From Ananas comosus (lineage: Eukaryota > Streptophyta > Magnoliopsida > Poales > Bromeliaceae): 64,000 nt of DNA. Positions 12,240-23,823 of this stretch are shown here, in pieces (positions within the stretch are counted from its first letter, which is position 1; the number at the start of each line of letters is the position of its first letter). A program made the position numbers and the translations under genes. The notes under the pieces are model-generated. The model was not told the origin of the DNA. It made no database searches and saw nothing but the letters and a program-made list of their open reading frames with translations. The stretch spans positions 1,637,501 through 1,701,500 of the forward strand of contig NC_033623.1 of NCBI RefSeq assembly GCF_001540865.1, in the 5' to 3' direction.

Positions 12240-12440
12240 AGGGTGTGGTGTATGGGATGCACATATACACCCGGTGCAGTGAATAGTTTCCCCGCGTGAA
12301 GGGAGCGTTGGCACGTGCGTCGAACGCGGCGGTGGGTTGGCGGGAAAACCACACGTGCGGATGCTACGTGGCAGCGGTTTTGGCGGGAAAGTTCGAACGC
12401 GCGCTCTTATTTCCTGCATGTGGGAGGGTGCGAGTATATC
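12240..12440. promoter_or_regulatory. GC-rich island with two E2F-like sites and ACGTG motifs
   Basis: A patch of about 200 bp that is rich in CpG, in AT-rich surroundings. It contains TTGGCGGGAAAA (12337-12348) and TTTTGGCGGGAAA (12378-12390). The latter fits the E2F consensus TTTSGCGSSAAA well. ACGTG cores occur near 12313, 12352 and 12365. No downstream gene was recognised, so a promoter role is only a possibility. It could instead be part of a transposon or a gene relic. Confidence 0.4.
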
Positions 12441-12803
12441 CAAAATAAAAGATTCCTTTTGTGGGGTTTAAAAAAAAAAAAAAAAAAATTCCCCCTTCTT
12501 TTTTTCTTATTTGTGTTCACTCTTTTTTTATTTTAAAAATTGTAGTTTTACAATTTTGATTTACTTATGTATAGAGAAAAAAAAAATTTGGTGTAAAATT
12601 TGAAGATACTGTTTAAATGCATAAATATTTTGTTCGGAGTATTTTTTTAGTTTGTTTAAAAATATTATAGTATTTGATAGAAAAAAAGTATGATTAGATG
12701 CCGAAACATAGGTAAAATTTGTCATTTTAATTAATATTACATTATCAAATGGTTATATACTTTGCTAAATTATAAGGAGCGTGTATATATATATATATAC
12801 AGA

Positions 12804-13215
12804 GTGAGGCTACTATGCTATTGGAAGCACGGAGCTTTCCGTGCTACTAGCTCGTTTTCGATGTTGCGACTTTCGAATCGTCGATCGGCTCCGTTAAACT
12901 TGATCTAGAGTGTTTGGACTACCTAGAAAATGAATTTTATTAATTTTCGATATCATTTGCCTAGTGATCGAATGGGCTCAAAATCAACAAATTTCAATGG
13001 CCGTAGTATGTCGTTTGCAAGTTTAACGGTGTAGAAATATCCAAATCACGTGAAATTTTGATAGAAAATTCTTTATACTATATAAAACAAGATCAATATC
13101 TTTGATTTAAAATTTTAATGTCATATTATTACATTTTGTAAGATTTTTATTTTCAGCCGTTGATTTTGAGCCCCTTCGTTCACTAGGCAAATGANCGATA
13201 GCATAGTAGCCTCAC
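12804..13215. mobile_element. Palindromic element flanked by (TA)n, long subtype (family A, copy 1)
   Basis: Ends GTGAGGCTACTATGCTAT and its inverse CGATAGCATAGTAGCCTCAC, with (TA)n on both sides. The left arm runs to about 12975. The inverse begins at about 13155 but stops at the N at 13195, so most of the right arm is missing from the assembly. No open frame. Related to elements at 33122, 54880-56690 and 62726. Confidence 0.75.
13195..13195. other. Ambiguous base (N) inside a palindromic element
   Basis: A single N where the right arm should continue; see the palindromic element entry. Confidence 0.95.
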
Positions 13216-13256
<41 letters not shown>

Positions 13257-14928
13257 TTATTATACATAATTTACGTAACATGTCGCCAAGAGAAAATACA
13301 TTATCTTTTACACAATTAAGTCATTATATTCTTCCAAAATAATATGAATTATGAATTAATATTGGAGAGGAATATATATAGCAAATAGCTAGGGGCTTAA
13401 AATTTGGAGTGCTCCTGGATCAAAGGCCCCATGCACGTACGTACCCTCTTGGGTCTAAAGTTGAGCGCCAAATAGACGCGTCGAATTCGTGGAAAAGGAA
13501 AGGACATATATACTTGTACAAATTAAAGCCTATTCATTTGGTGTTTATCAAAGCCAAAAAAGGGTGATTTTTAAACCAGAATCGCCACTGAAATAAAGTA
13601 GGCTAAATTGCACCTCTATATATACAGGTTTGTCTAGTTTGATCGCGGAGGTTTAGAAGAGTAACGACCGTTTGCGCTCAGTGCATGCATTTGTATACCC
13701 GTGCACTGGTCTATCCATCAATTCTCCTTTCCATATCACAGGAAAATCGTATCGTCTAGTAAGTTGTGAGTGGATGTACATAGTAATTAATGAAGAATGT
13801 GCGAGCGATAGTTTGCTCTCTATGATCAGAGGATTGTGAAAGTTGGCTAAATTGCAACTTAGATTGAGCCAAGACTCAACTCAATCAATGGACTTAGAGC
13901 GATTGAACTTGCGATCGATTGAACTTGGGATGGTTATATATGTTGGCAAATCCAAAATCAAAATGAACTTGGGTGAGTTTTCAATCGACAATCCAAATGC
14001 ATATATAGGATCCAATGCACTTAAACGAACGTTTGGTTGCTATCCACTTTAATTTTGAACATCTACAAGCCTATCTAGGCGGACTTAAGCTTGCCTTGGT
14101 GTCATTAGGTTGGTTTGGAGTAAACAAGTGCGATTAGATGTTAGTTTGAAATATTAGGTTAGCACTAAAGGTTCTGTTCATATCGTTTGGTACGTTAAGG
14201 CTTGTTTGTTTCTCCCAGTCTTCGGCACGAATAATGCTCACCATATCAATCCTTGAGTGCAGGCATTTGAAGGGGCTGGGACCGCATACAAGATGAGATT
14301 CTCATATACGATTCTTAATTAGAGGGGGAGCTCTATTGGATTACCTATCTCAATAACTGTATGTGAGCACTGGCTCTGACTTTATGCACGTTGCAAGGTC
14401 ATGGTTTTGTCGATACCTGCTAAATGAAGTTGAGATCAAACAGCCTTCTTACTCTCATGACTACAACAAAACAAACGAGCCCTTATATTTGCCTTCGAGC
14501 TCATGTTGGAAGTTCCAGAAGAACTTAGATTGTCAATTTCTAACTTTTCTTCGTCAAATAGAGAAGTCATTTGATAAGCCAACACAAGCAGGCTTTAACT
14601 ATCATATGTTTGTGTGCCTACATATTGTGTTTTGTGGTCTTTATGTTGAGTGGTTAGGTCAATTAGGGCAAAAACCAGTACAAGGCAAAGCCCAAATTAA
14701 AATTTAAGTTTTAAAATATATAGCTCATAATGTTTCAATAATTAAATGAGGATAGTTGCATAGTTTCTTTCATTTTTACAATTCCTACCCACACAATGAA
14801 ATTTTAGTAGGTTAGCATTGGATTCCTTGACAAAATGATCATATGGTTGTTGGGTGAAAACCAAGGTTGAAAATTTAAGGGGAAACATAAGGTTACATGT
14901 GGTTAAATGCTCATAGAAACAAGTGAAA

Positions 14929-14931
<3 letters not shown>
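13216..14931. other. Intergenic DNA without recognised gene
   Basis: (TA)n and (GA)n at 13217-13256, then ordinary sequence. Open frames at 13843..14052 and 14363..14707 have no recognisable domain, codon pattern or splice support. Confidence 0.35.

Positions 14932-14964
<33 letters not shown>
14932..14964. repeat. (CT)16 microsatellite
   Basis: Uninterrupted CT run. Confidence 0.95.
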
Positions 14965-14969
<5 letters not shown>

Positions 14970-15989
14970 ACAAACACATAAATGCGGCTCCTCTAGATTT
15001 GGGATCACAAACTCCAAAAATGCAAAAGGAAAAAAAAATTGAAACAATAATAAGGGACAAGTACTAGTAAATTCCAACTAATTACTTCAAAAATGACTCT
15101 ACCTTATTAACCCAATTATTACAAGTGCAGAAAATGTCAAAGGACCAGTCTGAGAACTAAGGAAATAAGTTTCTTGGCATTTCTATATTTATCTTACATT
15201 ATTTATATACATTGATACTGCTATTTCCTTATAGCTAGCCTAATAAGGTTAAACTCAAGATATATCATACATATCTTATTCAGATGCCCTTAATATCAAA
15301 TGTCTCTTATAATTAGTTTAAATTTCAAAGCAGTACGTTTGTAATATCTGGTGGTGATGAAGAGTACGTCTGAGTGTGACATGTATAATATTTTTTTCTT
15401 GTTTTTGATATATTGCACGTATCGAAGGACTATTTCAGATAGGTAAGATTCAATTTGCGTTCTTAGGTCACTCGTGTGGCAAATGCATCCCCCAAGTGAG
15501 AAGCTATGTATAATTAAATTATTGTTTGACTAATTTTACAAGTACTGTTAATAGTTCATCAAAGAGTCAATCGCTCCTTAATTACCTTCTAATTAAACCA
15601 ACTTATAGTTTCAACTTTCAATGTCGCATTAAACGCATACAATTTTCGCATTGGAGTTATGTGAGTTGCAACTTCTTCGAACGCTGTATTTGACAAACAA
15701 TTACTTAAATGTTTTCCATTGATTTTTTTTTTAAAAAAAAAAATCAAGTAGAAGCTATATTAAAAGTATTTGATAAACAAAAAATGTCTAAAATTTGTAA
15801 TATACTGATGAATAAGATAAGCTTTTTAACTTTAAATAAAGTAGAAAACTTCAAGCTAACTATTTTGCTTGGAGCAATATTACATGTACATCACAAAAGA
15901 GGGTGTACATCTAGAAATTAATACTTTTTAAAAAAATAATAATAAAAGTTCAAAAGGGTGTCCTTCTTTTTCTAAAATATTAAAAACAT
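14965..15989. other. AT-rich intergenic DNA
   Basis: No gene, tRNA or bounded repeat recognised. Ends at the tandem SINE pair. Confidence 0.4.
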
Positions 15990-16144
15990 AACCGACCATC
16001 CCTAGCGCAAGTGGCAAAAGGGCTTGGTAGTTGGTACCCGAGACCCAGCTTCGAATTCTAGTTGATTCACATTTCGAGCTAAAGTTTATTTCTAAATAAA
16101 ATAAACGAAACGGGTAGCGTGCTACCTATCTCTCAAAAAAAAAA
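15990..16144 (+). mobile_element. tRNA-derived SINE (copy 4), first of a tandem pair
   Basis: Starts CCGACCATCCCTAGCGCAAG. Box A-like AGCGCAAGTGGCAAAAG and box B-like CTTCGAATTCTAG. Ends CTATCTCTC plus poly(A). Preceded by ATTAAAAACATAAC, which recurs after it. Confidence 0.85.
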
Positions 16145-16162
16145 TAAAAATAAAAACATAAC

Positions 16163-16314
16163 TGACCGTCCCTAGAGCAAGTGGCAAAGGGCTTGATGGT
16201 TGGTACCCGAGAACCAAGTTCGAACCTAGTTGATTCACATTTCCAGCTAAGTTTATTTCTAAATAAAATAAACGAAGCGGGTAGCATGCTACTTATCTCA
16301 AAAAAAAAAAAAAA
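16163..16314 (+). mobile_element. tRNA-derived SINE (copy 5), second of a tandem pair
   Basis: Starts TGACCGTCCCTAGAGCAAGT. Box A-like AGAGCAAGTGGCAAAGG, box B-like GTTCGAACCTAG, poly(A) tail. Flanked on both sides by the same TAAAAACATAAC site as copy 4. Confidence 0.85.
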
Positions 16315-16327
16315 TTAAAAACATAAC

Positions 16328-17334
16328 TTGTAAAAAATATGTATTAAAAATCCAAAGGGATGAACTTATTTTTTTACAATATTAAAAATTAAAGAATTAG
16401 TAAATCATAGACCTAGAATTTACCTTTCGCTTGTGATGCAACAATTAATGAAATAAAATTATTAAAGATTTCAATCTTAAGCAAAAACTAATCCTCTCAA
16501 GTTTTATAGATAATTTTTTGATGTGACATTTTTATAGATAATGATTAGATCAGAAGTATATAAGGAATGAGGAATCATCATTACTTTTAGCAAAAGCATC
16601 ATTCCTCCATGATGATGCTTCTTTAGGGAGCCATTAAATTTTAAAGATGATGTTGCATGCCTATTTAATCTCTTTCATTTTTTCCTTTTTTTTTTTTTAC
16701 AATAGTACTTTACACGTACGATCTAAAATACTCTAAAACTTGCATTAATTTATAATATGTTGGTATAAAGCTAGAAGGCGAATTTGGAAATAGAACTAAG
16801 GCTTTATATGAAACTTGCATGTATTTTACACTTAAAAATTTTTAAGAGTTTTTTATGCGTCAATCTTTTTTTCTCCTTAGTTATTTTGTCTTTTAGAGCA
16901 GAACAGATAAATATGCTTCAATAATCTTAGATAAAACAATGGATGAAAATTACATGCAATTTTGTTGTCTTTCTTATATGATAATTTCATGTTCACAAAC
17001 AACTTATACAATTTGGTAGAAGCTTGTATATATGGTTTTGTATATATATCATTAGTTGATATTTGTGAAATTTTAAGACCATCAATTAAAGATATAAATC
17101 CAGCCATTTAAATTTCCACATTCATAAGTTATTTGATAGAATAGCATATTCTTTTTTATATTATTTGGTTGACAAAATAAATGCATAATATTTTTTGTCC
17201 ATTATATATTTTACAATATTACATTTAATTGCTAAGCAATATCCTAATGCGCAATGCTATCTGTACACCTAGTTTCTGGGTACAAATTTTACACCATAAG
17301 AGTTCAATAGCTATAATTCATCCACTAGATAGTC

Positions 17335-17365
<31 letters not shown>

Positions 17366-18640
17366 ACTAAAAATTCAAAGGAGTTTCTAAATCCTAGGAT
17401 CTAAGGGTGTGCGATGTACATGTAGCAATTTTCTATCCTAATAAGTAACAAAATGAATGTATGTGTAAGAGGGATGGTATATATGCTTGAGCCATGAGGT
17501 GAGCGCGACTTCCTTGAGCTGCTCCTCAACAATATCTCGTTAAGACAGTTTGGTAAGCCACGTGATTCGCCGCACTCAAAACGCTCAACCAAACCCCCTG
17601 ATACCCAGAAACTAAGCACTACAAAACATGCTTAATATTCATAAGATTGTAACATTCACTTAGCTAAATGAAGCCTTCGAATTCATAAGATGTTAACATT
17701 CATACTGTTTTCTTTCAAATAGAAATATTTTTATATTTTTCCTGTCTTTTTTTTATTATTGTTTTGGGGAGTCCTTGGATTCATGCTTTAATGCAATCTC
17801 TACTCAAATTAAAGTTACTCATCCTTGTGGTATAATCATTTAAATTTTATATATATATGTACTCTACTAGATGATCAATACATATCTATGGTATCATGTA
17901 CACACTAATATTAATTACTATTCAATATTATTCGTAGCACATTAAAGTCCCACGCATGCTTGTATTTATGATTGTATTTTTATCTTTTTAATTTTAACAG
18001 AGCCCGTAGAGCCGTAGACATATGATTTATGAGTATTAAATGAGATTATTTTATCCCATACAAGAGAAACATATATATCTTTTGGCTCTTTCACCAAACA
18101 ATAATTACAATAAATATATATGAAGTAAATATATATTACGGTGACAGCACTTCTCAAGACAAATTTGAAGCTTCGTTTCCCATGGGTTTGAGCAAGTTAA
18201 ATTGTACGTAGGCCCCTCGACTATAGAGTCTTTTAAATTAGATCCTTTTCGAAACTTTTAAGTATTTAGAGTCAAGTGATTTTGGTCAATAAAAATAAAA
18301 TTGTTAACGAACTTATTAGATGATTCCATTGAATAATATAGTATTTTAATTATGTTCAGAAAATAAGTATGATAAGTTTTTAACATAAATGCTAAATAAT
18401 TTTACTAGAACAATTAATGTAAAGTTAAATGCGTGTCAATAATAATACTGAAAAAAGTTAAAATGTTTAGATCATCCATGCACTATCCGCATATGGCAAT
18501 TTGGTTGTATATATAGTTTTCATGCAAAAACTTTAATTCTGAATATCTGAAAATACCTACAAAATAATTATTTTACTCTTCTAATATAAATATATGTCCA
18601 CTTATTTAGTTTCTTGTTTTATCATAACAAAAAATTCCAA
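16328..18640. other. AT-rich intergenic DNA
   Basis: Contains an (ATT)n microsatellite at 17336-17363 and a short inverted pair AGTTTCTGGGTA (17270) / TACCCAGAAACT (17601). No gene recognised. Confidence 0.35.
17336..17363. repeat. (ATT)n microsatellite
   Basis: Uninterrupted trinucleotide run of about nine units. Confidence 0.9.
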
Positions 18641-20140
18641 ATCCTGAGTAAATATAAGATATGGGACTATAGAATACCATTGATAGAATGTAGTAAGGTA
18701 GTGAACTCTTTGATCATTAGGGTCTAGCGTTTAGGCTTTGGTGGTTGCACTATTATGAATAGATCTAGGGGCCAATAGCGTTTACTACCTACCTTTTAGC
18801 CCTTGGATGTCCAGGGTGTCCCACCTCGGACTATAGCGAAAATTTTCGGGTATGCCAACAGACCCGCCCGCCGTATGCACAAAAATACACCATGCACACA
18901 TGAAGCATCAAAATAATATATGCTGGCCGCGCTAGACAAATATCATCTACTGGCCTCGCTAGTTACATAAGTATATGTTGCTATATAAAAAAGGATATAT
19001 ATTTAGTGGGTCCTCCTCTAGTTTGGTATGTCGACTCTGGTAGGACATGCTGTCTATTCTATGAGCCTTTTATCTCGATTAATTGCAAATGCTGAGGGCT
19101 TTGAAATAAGAAAGCAAGTACAAGAAGAGAGCGTGAAAACTACTGAACAGTAGTCTTAGTCTCTAATCGGTACAGTCGACGAACAACGACCTTCACCACT
19201 AGTAGGTCAACTAGAGGCAAAAAGAGTGAATAACTACAGNGGAAGAGAGCGTGAAAACTACTGAACAGTAGTCTTAGTCTCTAATCGGTACAGTCGACGA
19301 ACAACGACCTTCACCACTAGTAGGTCAACTAGAGGCAAAAAGAGTGAATAACTACAGGAGATAATGGTAAATAAATGAATTGATAAAATAAACTACTATT
19401 ATACCTTTATACCAACTGAATCAAAGCAAAGAATCGACTATCATACATCAGCTATCATGTTGGATAAGGAAAAGCTATATATAACCCAACATAACGACCA
19501 ACTCATCATAGTAGTCAAGCTTGCGCCTACCTACTGTCACGGAATTACTCACGCAGGTAGTTCGTTGTCAACACATAGACTGCCCTCTAAGACCAGTCAC
19601 CACTCCCGCAAGTAGTCTGTCAACACAATAGCGCGTATAACTAAAACATCATATCGCTAGGCCAAATTCTGGAGTGACACTTGAAGGACATGACCACATT
19701 GAGTATAAATAGCACGTATAACTGTCAAGCTCGATGTGACTCATACAAGCATTAATCAAATGGGATGATCAATCAGATCATTAACAACTGTCTAGGTCTC
19801 TCAAGCATAATCAAATATATACCATCTGCCACAACCTTACCTATCCTTAGCATTTTTCCTCAATATTTGCATATACAGTTTTATATCAACAATCTTGATG
19901 TATATTTGGCCTAAGATAAAACAGTAAGAATAATAATCAACTACCAATAATCCACACGCTGGTAGGAACTCAAATAACCATGCATAAAAGACTAGTCATA
20001 TACTGCTACTACGTACCATCACAAGAACATCAACTAAACTAGTCAAAAATACCGAAAAGAAATAGAAGTGAGTTCGTCGTATTCGACGACATGAAACCCA
20101 CTTATAAATGCTCATCTAAAGAAGCAGAGAATCGAGCTAA
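18641..20140. other. Anonymous non-coding block, less AT-rich than its flanks
   Basis: Base composition is more balanced than around it and no open frames are present. It could be LTR-retrotransposon untranslated DNA, but no LTR pair, primer binding site or polypurine tract was found. It contains an assembly-type duplication at 19124..19357. Confidence 0.3.
19124..19357. repeat. Perfect 116-bp direct duplication split by one N
   Basis: 19124..19239 and 19242..19357 are identical as read; position 19240 is N. This layout is typical of two contig ends carrying the same sequence and not merged. A true tandem repeat is possible but less likely. Confidence 0.85.
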
Positions 20141-21006
20141 AAAAAATTAAAATTAAAATTTGTTTAATTTTAAGTTATTAAATTAAATAAAATAATTTAA
20201 TAATTAAATTAATTTAAATAAAAATAAACTAAAGTAGTATTTATGTGACAGAAAATTTTATACTTATTACTAATTAATTAAATTATTTTATAAAGGTATA
20301 TGCCAAAAATAATAGAGGTAAAACTATAAAATAATTTTAAAAATTTTATATAAATTAAAAATTTAGCACATATAATAGCTATATATTAACTGCTAGTTGT
20401 TAGTTATTTATTTTATTTTATTTAAAATAATTATAATATATTATTGAATTTAGTCAAATTTTGCTATGAAATTTAATAAATATTTTGATTTAATTAACTA
20501 AAATTATTCATAAGAAATAAAAAATTATAAAATATCAGTTAAAAATTTAAATTTGAGGGGTCTATTGAAAAGCATCCTAAAAATCGAGGGGCTCTTAACT
20601 CATTTTTTACCAAATTTTTTCCAGGTAATAATGTATAGAGACCTTCTAAAATTTAAGCTGTTGAATTTTATCAGCTTTCTTAGTAATTTGATCAAAAATA
20701 ATTATTTTAATTATCTTTGGCGATTTTAATTTACTAACTATGAAAACTGAAATTAAAAAAGAAATTAGAATTTGAATGCTTTTCAATTCAATATATATAT
20801 ATATATATATAATTGAGGGGTATATATCTATATATTTTTACCCCAATTAAAGGAGAGGGTGCTATTTCGTGCATAGGTCGTATAAGTGAATCTTGTGTGC
20901 TTTATTTCTAAAACTCCCATTATAAAAATTTAAATTATGATAATTTTTTTATTTTTAAATTTCTATATTGTGTAAATCGTATCTATTAAATTAAATGTTA
21001 GTTTAT
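20141..21006. other. Extremely AT-rich intergenic DNA
   Basis: Long stretches of A and T with a (TA)n run at about 20791-20811. No gene or bounded repeat seen. Confidence 0.4.
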
Positions 21007-21142
21007 AATAATAATTATTAAAAAAATAGATTCAATGGATATAATATTTATAGACCGAGTGCAGGCCATTTTCATATAATAATTATTAAAAAAATAGATT
21101 CAATGGATATAATATTTATAGACCGAGTGCAGGCCATTTTCA
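21007..21142. repeat. Tandem duplication, 68-bp unit x 2
   Basis: AATAATTATTAAAAAAATAG through GTGCAGGCCATTTTCA is present twice head to tail with no mismatch seen, so it is a recent duplication or an assembly duplication. Confidence 0.85.
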
Positions 21143-21417
21143 GTTGAGTGGATTAGGAGAAATTATTCCATGTATTGACTCTATATTTATATATATCTTA
21201 TACACCACATTAATAAATCTCTATTATTAAGATTTAAACTCTGTAATATTTTATACATAATTTTTTTATATGGTGAAGATTTATATCTATTAGATGTGAT
21301 ATTTTGATGGACCGGATATATATTGGTAATATTTCTTGAAGAAGAGGTGATAGGTTTAGACAACGCGTGTTACTTTTTGGTCCTGCGATGACATGACCGA
21401 ACTATCCTTTAATATAA

Positions 21418-21743
21418 GGGCCCGTTTGGTTCGAGTTATGTAATATTACAAAGTATCTCGACATATCCAGGTATCTTGGATTTCGGCGTGAGATTACTAC
21501 TAATGTTACATTAGAGCGTTTGGTTTAATACAGTAATGTAATACTAGATTACAGTGTTTATAGCATTAATATGTTTGGTTCAGTTTATAAAATTTAGTAA
21601 TCCTGACATAAAAGTATAGTTTTTTCCAAAATTGTCCTTGTTGTGGTCATTTGAATATTATTTTTTACGGAAATGACGAATGGAGGGAAGGAGATCGTGA
21701 TGATTATTTGGGAGGACGACGCAATAGAAGATGATAGGTGTTC

Positions 21744-21786
<43 letters not shown>

Positions 21787-22104
21787 GTCCAGAGAGAGAG
21801 AGCGAGAGAAAGCGGTGTGCGAGAGAGAGGGCCGGGGGGAAGGCGAGATAGAGATGAAAATAATGCTGTTAATTAGATTTGGGGTTGTTGGAGGGTAAAA
21901 TTGTCATTTTACATAATATGTAGTATTAACGGGTTTCAGTAATGCAAGATACACGACCCCCCTCCCATTAATATTTTCGATGTAATCCTGCTCGATTTGT
22001 AATCCTACATTAACAACTAGATTACATAGCGGATTAACCAAACATAGTTATCCTGGCAGGATTGCCTGTAATCCTGCCAGGATAACTCGAACCAAACGCA
22101 CCCT
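21418..22104. mobile_element. Tourist-like (PIF/Harbinger) element
   Basis: Ends GGGCCCGTTTGGTTCGAGTT and, reversed, GGGTGCGTTTGGTTCGAGTT. TAA at 21415-21417 and 22105-22107 is the three-base duplication. Holds a (GA)n tract at 21750-21784 and no transposase. It sits inside the left target duplication of the next element, so it inserted after it. Confidence 0.85.
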
Positions 22105-22107
22105 AAG

Positions 22108-22611
22108 GGATAATTGACTATATACATCTCATACGTTTGAAAATATCCGATTTATTTCTATTTTTTTTTCTTTCTAAAATACCCCTTATATGTTCCACCG
22201 TTATTACAAAATATCCCTACAGTTATCTCCTGTTAAGTTAACTTGGGTTAAATGTGAGTTAAATATCTATCACAGTTAAAAAAAATTAAAATACCAATTT
22301 TGCCCTTAACTTAAGGGCAAATAAAAATATTGGTGACAGTAGAAGGGTATATTGGAAAAGACCAAAAGCCAAAATACTTTTTGTACCCCTGACTTTAAGG
22401 GTAAATAAGAAAGTCAATGATGATGGAAAGGTATATTTGAAAGAGCAAAATAGTAATTTTACAGAGATAACAGAGTTAATTAACAGATTTTAACTCTAGG
22501 GGTATATTAGAAATATGTTGGAACGTAGAAAGGGTATTTTCAATATTAGCCTTCTAAGAAGGGTAAATCAGAAAGTCGGAAACTTTTCAGGAGTATATAA
22601 GCAATTGCCCC
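22108..22611. mobile_element. Mutator-type MITE, family D copy 2
   Basis: Ends GGGATAATTGACTATATA and, reversed, GGGGCAATTGCTTATATA; matches 11586..12053 throughout. Its 9-bp target duplication TTAATATAA is at 22612-22620 on the right and 21409-21417 on the left, now separated by the Tourist-like insertion. Confidence 0.85.
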
Positions 22612-22624
22612 TTAATATAAAGTA

Positions 22625-23337
22625 GGGTTAAATGCTTACACGTCCCAACAAATATGGTGAATTGTAGATATATCCCTGCAAAGCTCAACTTGTATAAGTT
22701 ATTCCTACAAAAGTCCTAATGTATTTGGATATATCCCTTTGGTTAAGATCCGTTAGAGAGCTGTTAGTTTTTTAATAGTAAAATTGTAAAATGACGATTT
22801 TGCCCTTGCCCTTGCTCTTGCTCTGTTCCTGTTCCTGTTCCTGTTCCTCTTTAGGCTGCGAGAGTGTGGATGGCGGCGGCGGCGGCGACGGCGACCTTAC
22901 GGAGCTTGTCGGGGTTGCGGCCGACAAGGACGAGGAATAGGCGGAAGGCGAAGATGCCGCCGATGCCGTCGTAGGCTCCCGTGACGACGGCCCACGCGGG
23001 CACCACGATGGCGATGAAGAAGAAGAAGAAGAAGGAGCAGAAGATGAGGAGGAAAAGGAGGATACGGAGAAGAAGAGGAAGAAGAAGAAGCAGGAGAGAA
23101 AGAGGAAGAGGAAAATGAAGAGGAAGAAGAAAAATGACAAAATTATCAATTCACATTATTAATTAATCATGGTTAAGTATTTTAACTGTGGTTAACGAAA
23201 TTTCTCTAACAGAGATTAACGGTAGAGATATATCTGAATACACTAGGACTTTTGCAGGGATAACTTATGAAAGTTGAGCTTTGCAGGAATATATCTGCAA
23301 TTCACTATATTTGCAGGAACGTGTATGCAATTAACCC
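22625..23337. mobile_element. Mutator-type element carrying a probable captured gene fragment (Pack-MULE-like)
   Basis: Inverted repeats of about 140 bp (GGGTTAAATGCTTACACGTC / GGGTTAATTGCATACACGTT) are flanked by the perfect 9-bp duplication TATAAAGTA (22616-22624, 23338-23346). Between the AT-rich arms lies a GC-rich core (about 22790..23100). On its minus strand, 23021 down to about 22857 reads as an open hydrophobic stretch with strong C/G third positions, including AIVVPAWAVVTGAYDGIGG and LVLVGRNPDKLRKVA. Gene fragments inside long inverted repeats with 9-bp duplications define Pack-MULEs. I do not recognise the donor. A low-complexity purine run (GAAGAAG) follows. Confidence 0.8.
22857..23021 (-). 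pseudogene. Captured coding fragment of unknown membrane-like protein
   Basis: A frame of about 55 codons without stops and with near-uniform C/G third positions, unlike anything nearby. The hydrophobic segments AIVVPAWAVV and GIFAFRLFLVLV are followed by basic NPDKLRKV. No start codon, splice border or full domain is visible, so it is a fragment rather than a functional gene. Homology has to be tested by search. Confidence 0.5.
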
Positions 23338-23346
23338 TATAAAGTA

Positions 23347-23823
23347 ATAATAATAATAATAGAAGATATGAATATAATTTGCTTCGAAAATATTAATTTT
23401 CTAATCATAATAAATGCCTTATATGTTGAATATAAGTCCTTCTATGAGTGGAAAATTGAGTACATGTGTATTAATAGTCGAGCTAACTAAAAATAAAGTT
23501 TACATTCAATAAAGAGAACAGTACATGGCTTGTTATATTGAGAGAATTAAAAAAAATTTAAATCATGGGTAAATATGATATATTTGGTTGGAGTTTGCAT
23601 CTTACCATAGACGAAAAATATTAGTAAAAATTAAATACATTACATTACATACAATAAAGAGAAAAGAATAGAATATCTATTTCAAGATGAAGCGACACTG
23701 AAATAGTATATAATATTATTAAAATAAAATGATTCAAATTATAATTAAATATAATACATCTATTCTGACAGTGTTAAAACTATTTTTAATGATATCAATC
23801 ATATAATATAATCGTAATATCAA
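23347..23823. other. AT-rich intergenic DNA
   Basis: Begins with a (TAA)n run shared with 11010-11040. Nothing else recognised. Confidence 0.4.

Noticed and set aside
14363..14707. 114-codon plus-strand open frame
   Set aside because: No recognisable domain, ordinary base composition and no splice partners; probably chance.
15990..16314. Possible tRNA genes from box A and box B motifs
   Set aside because: No cloverleaf can be formed; the motifs belong to multi-copy SINEs with poly(A) tails.
18641..20140. Complete LTR retrotransposon
   Set aside because: No paired LTRs, primer binding site or coding domains could be identified.
22772..23149. Minus-strand 125-codon frame rich in Phe, Ser and Pro
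   Set aside because: Low-complexity reading of GAAGAAG and CGGCGG runs; the more protein-like frame of the captured fragment is a different one.
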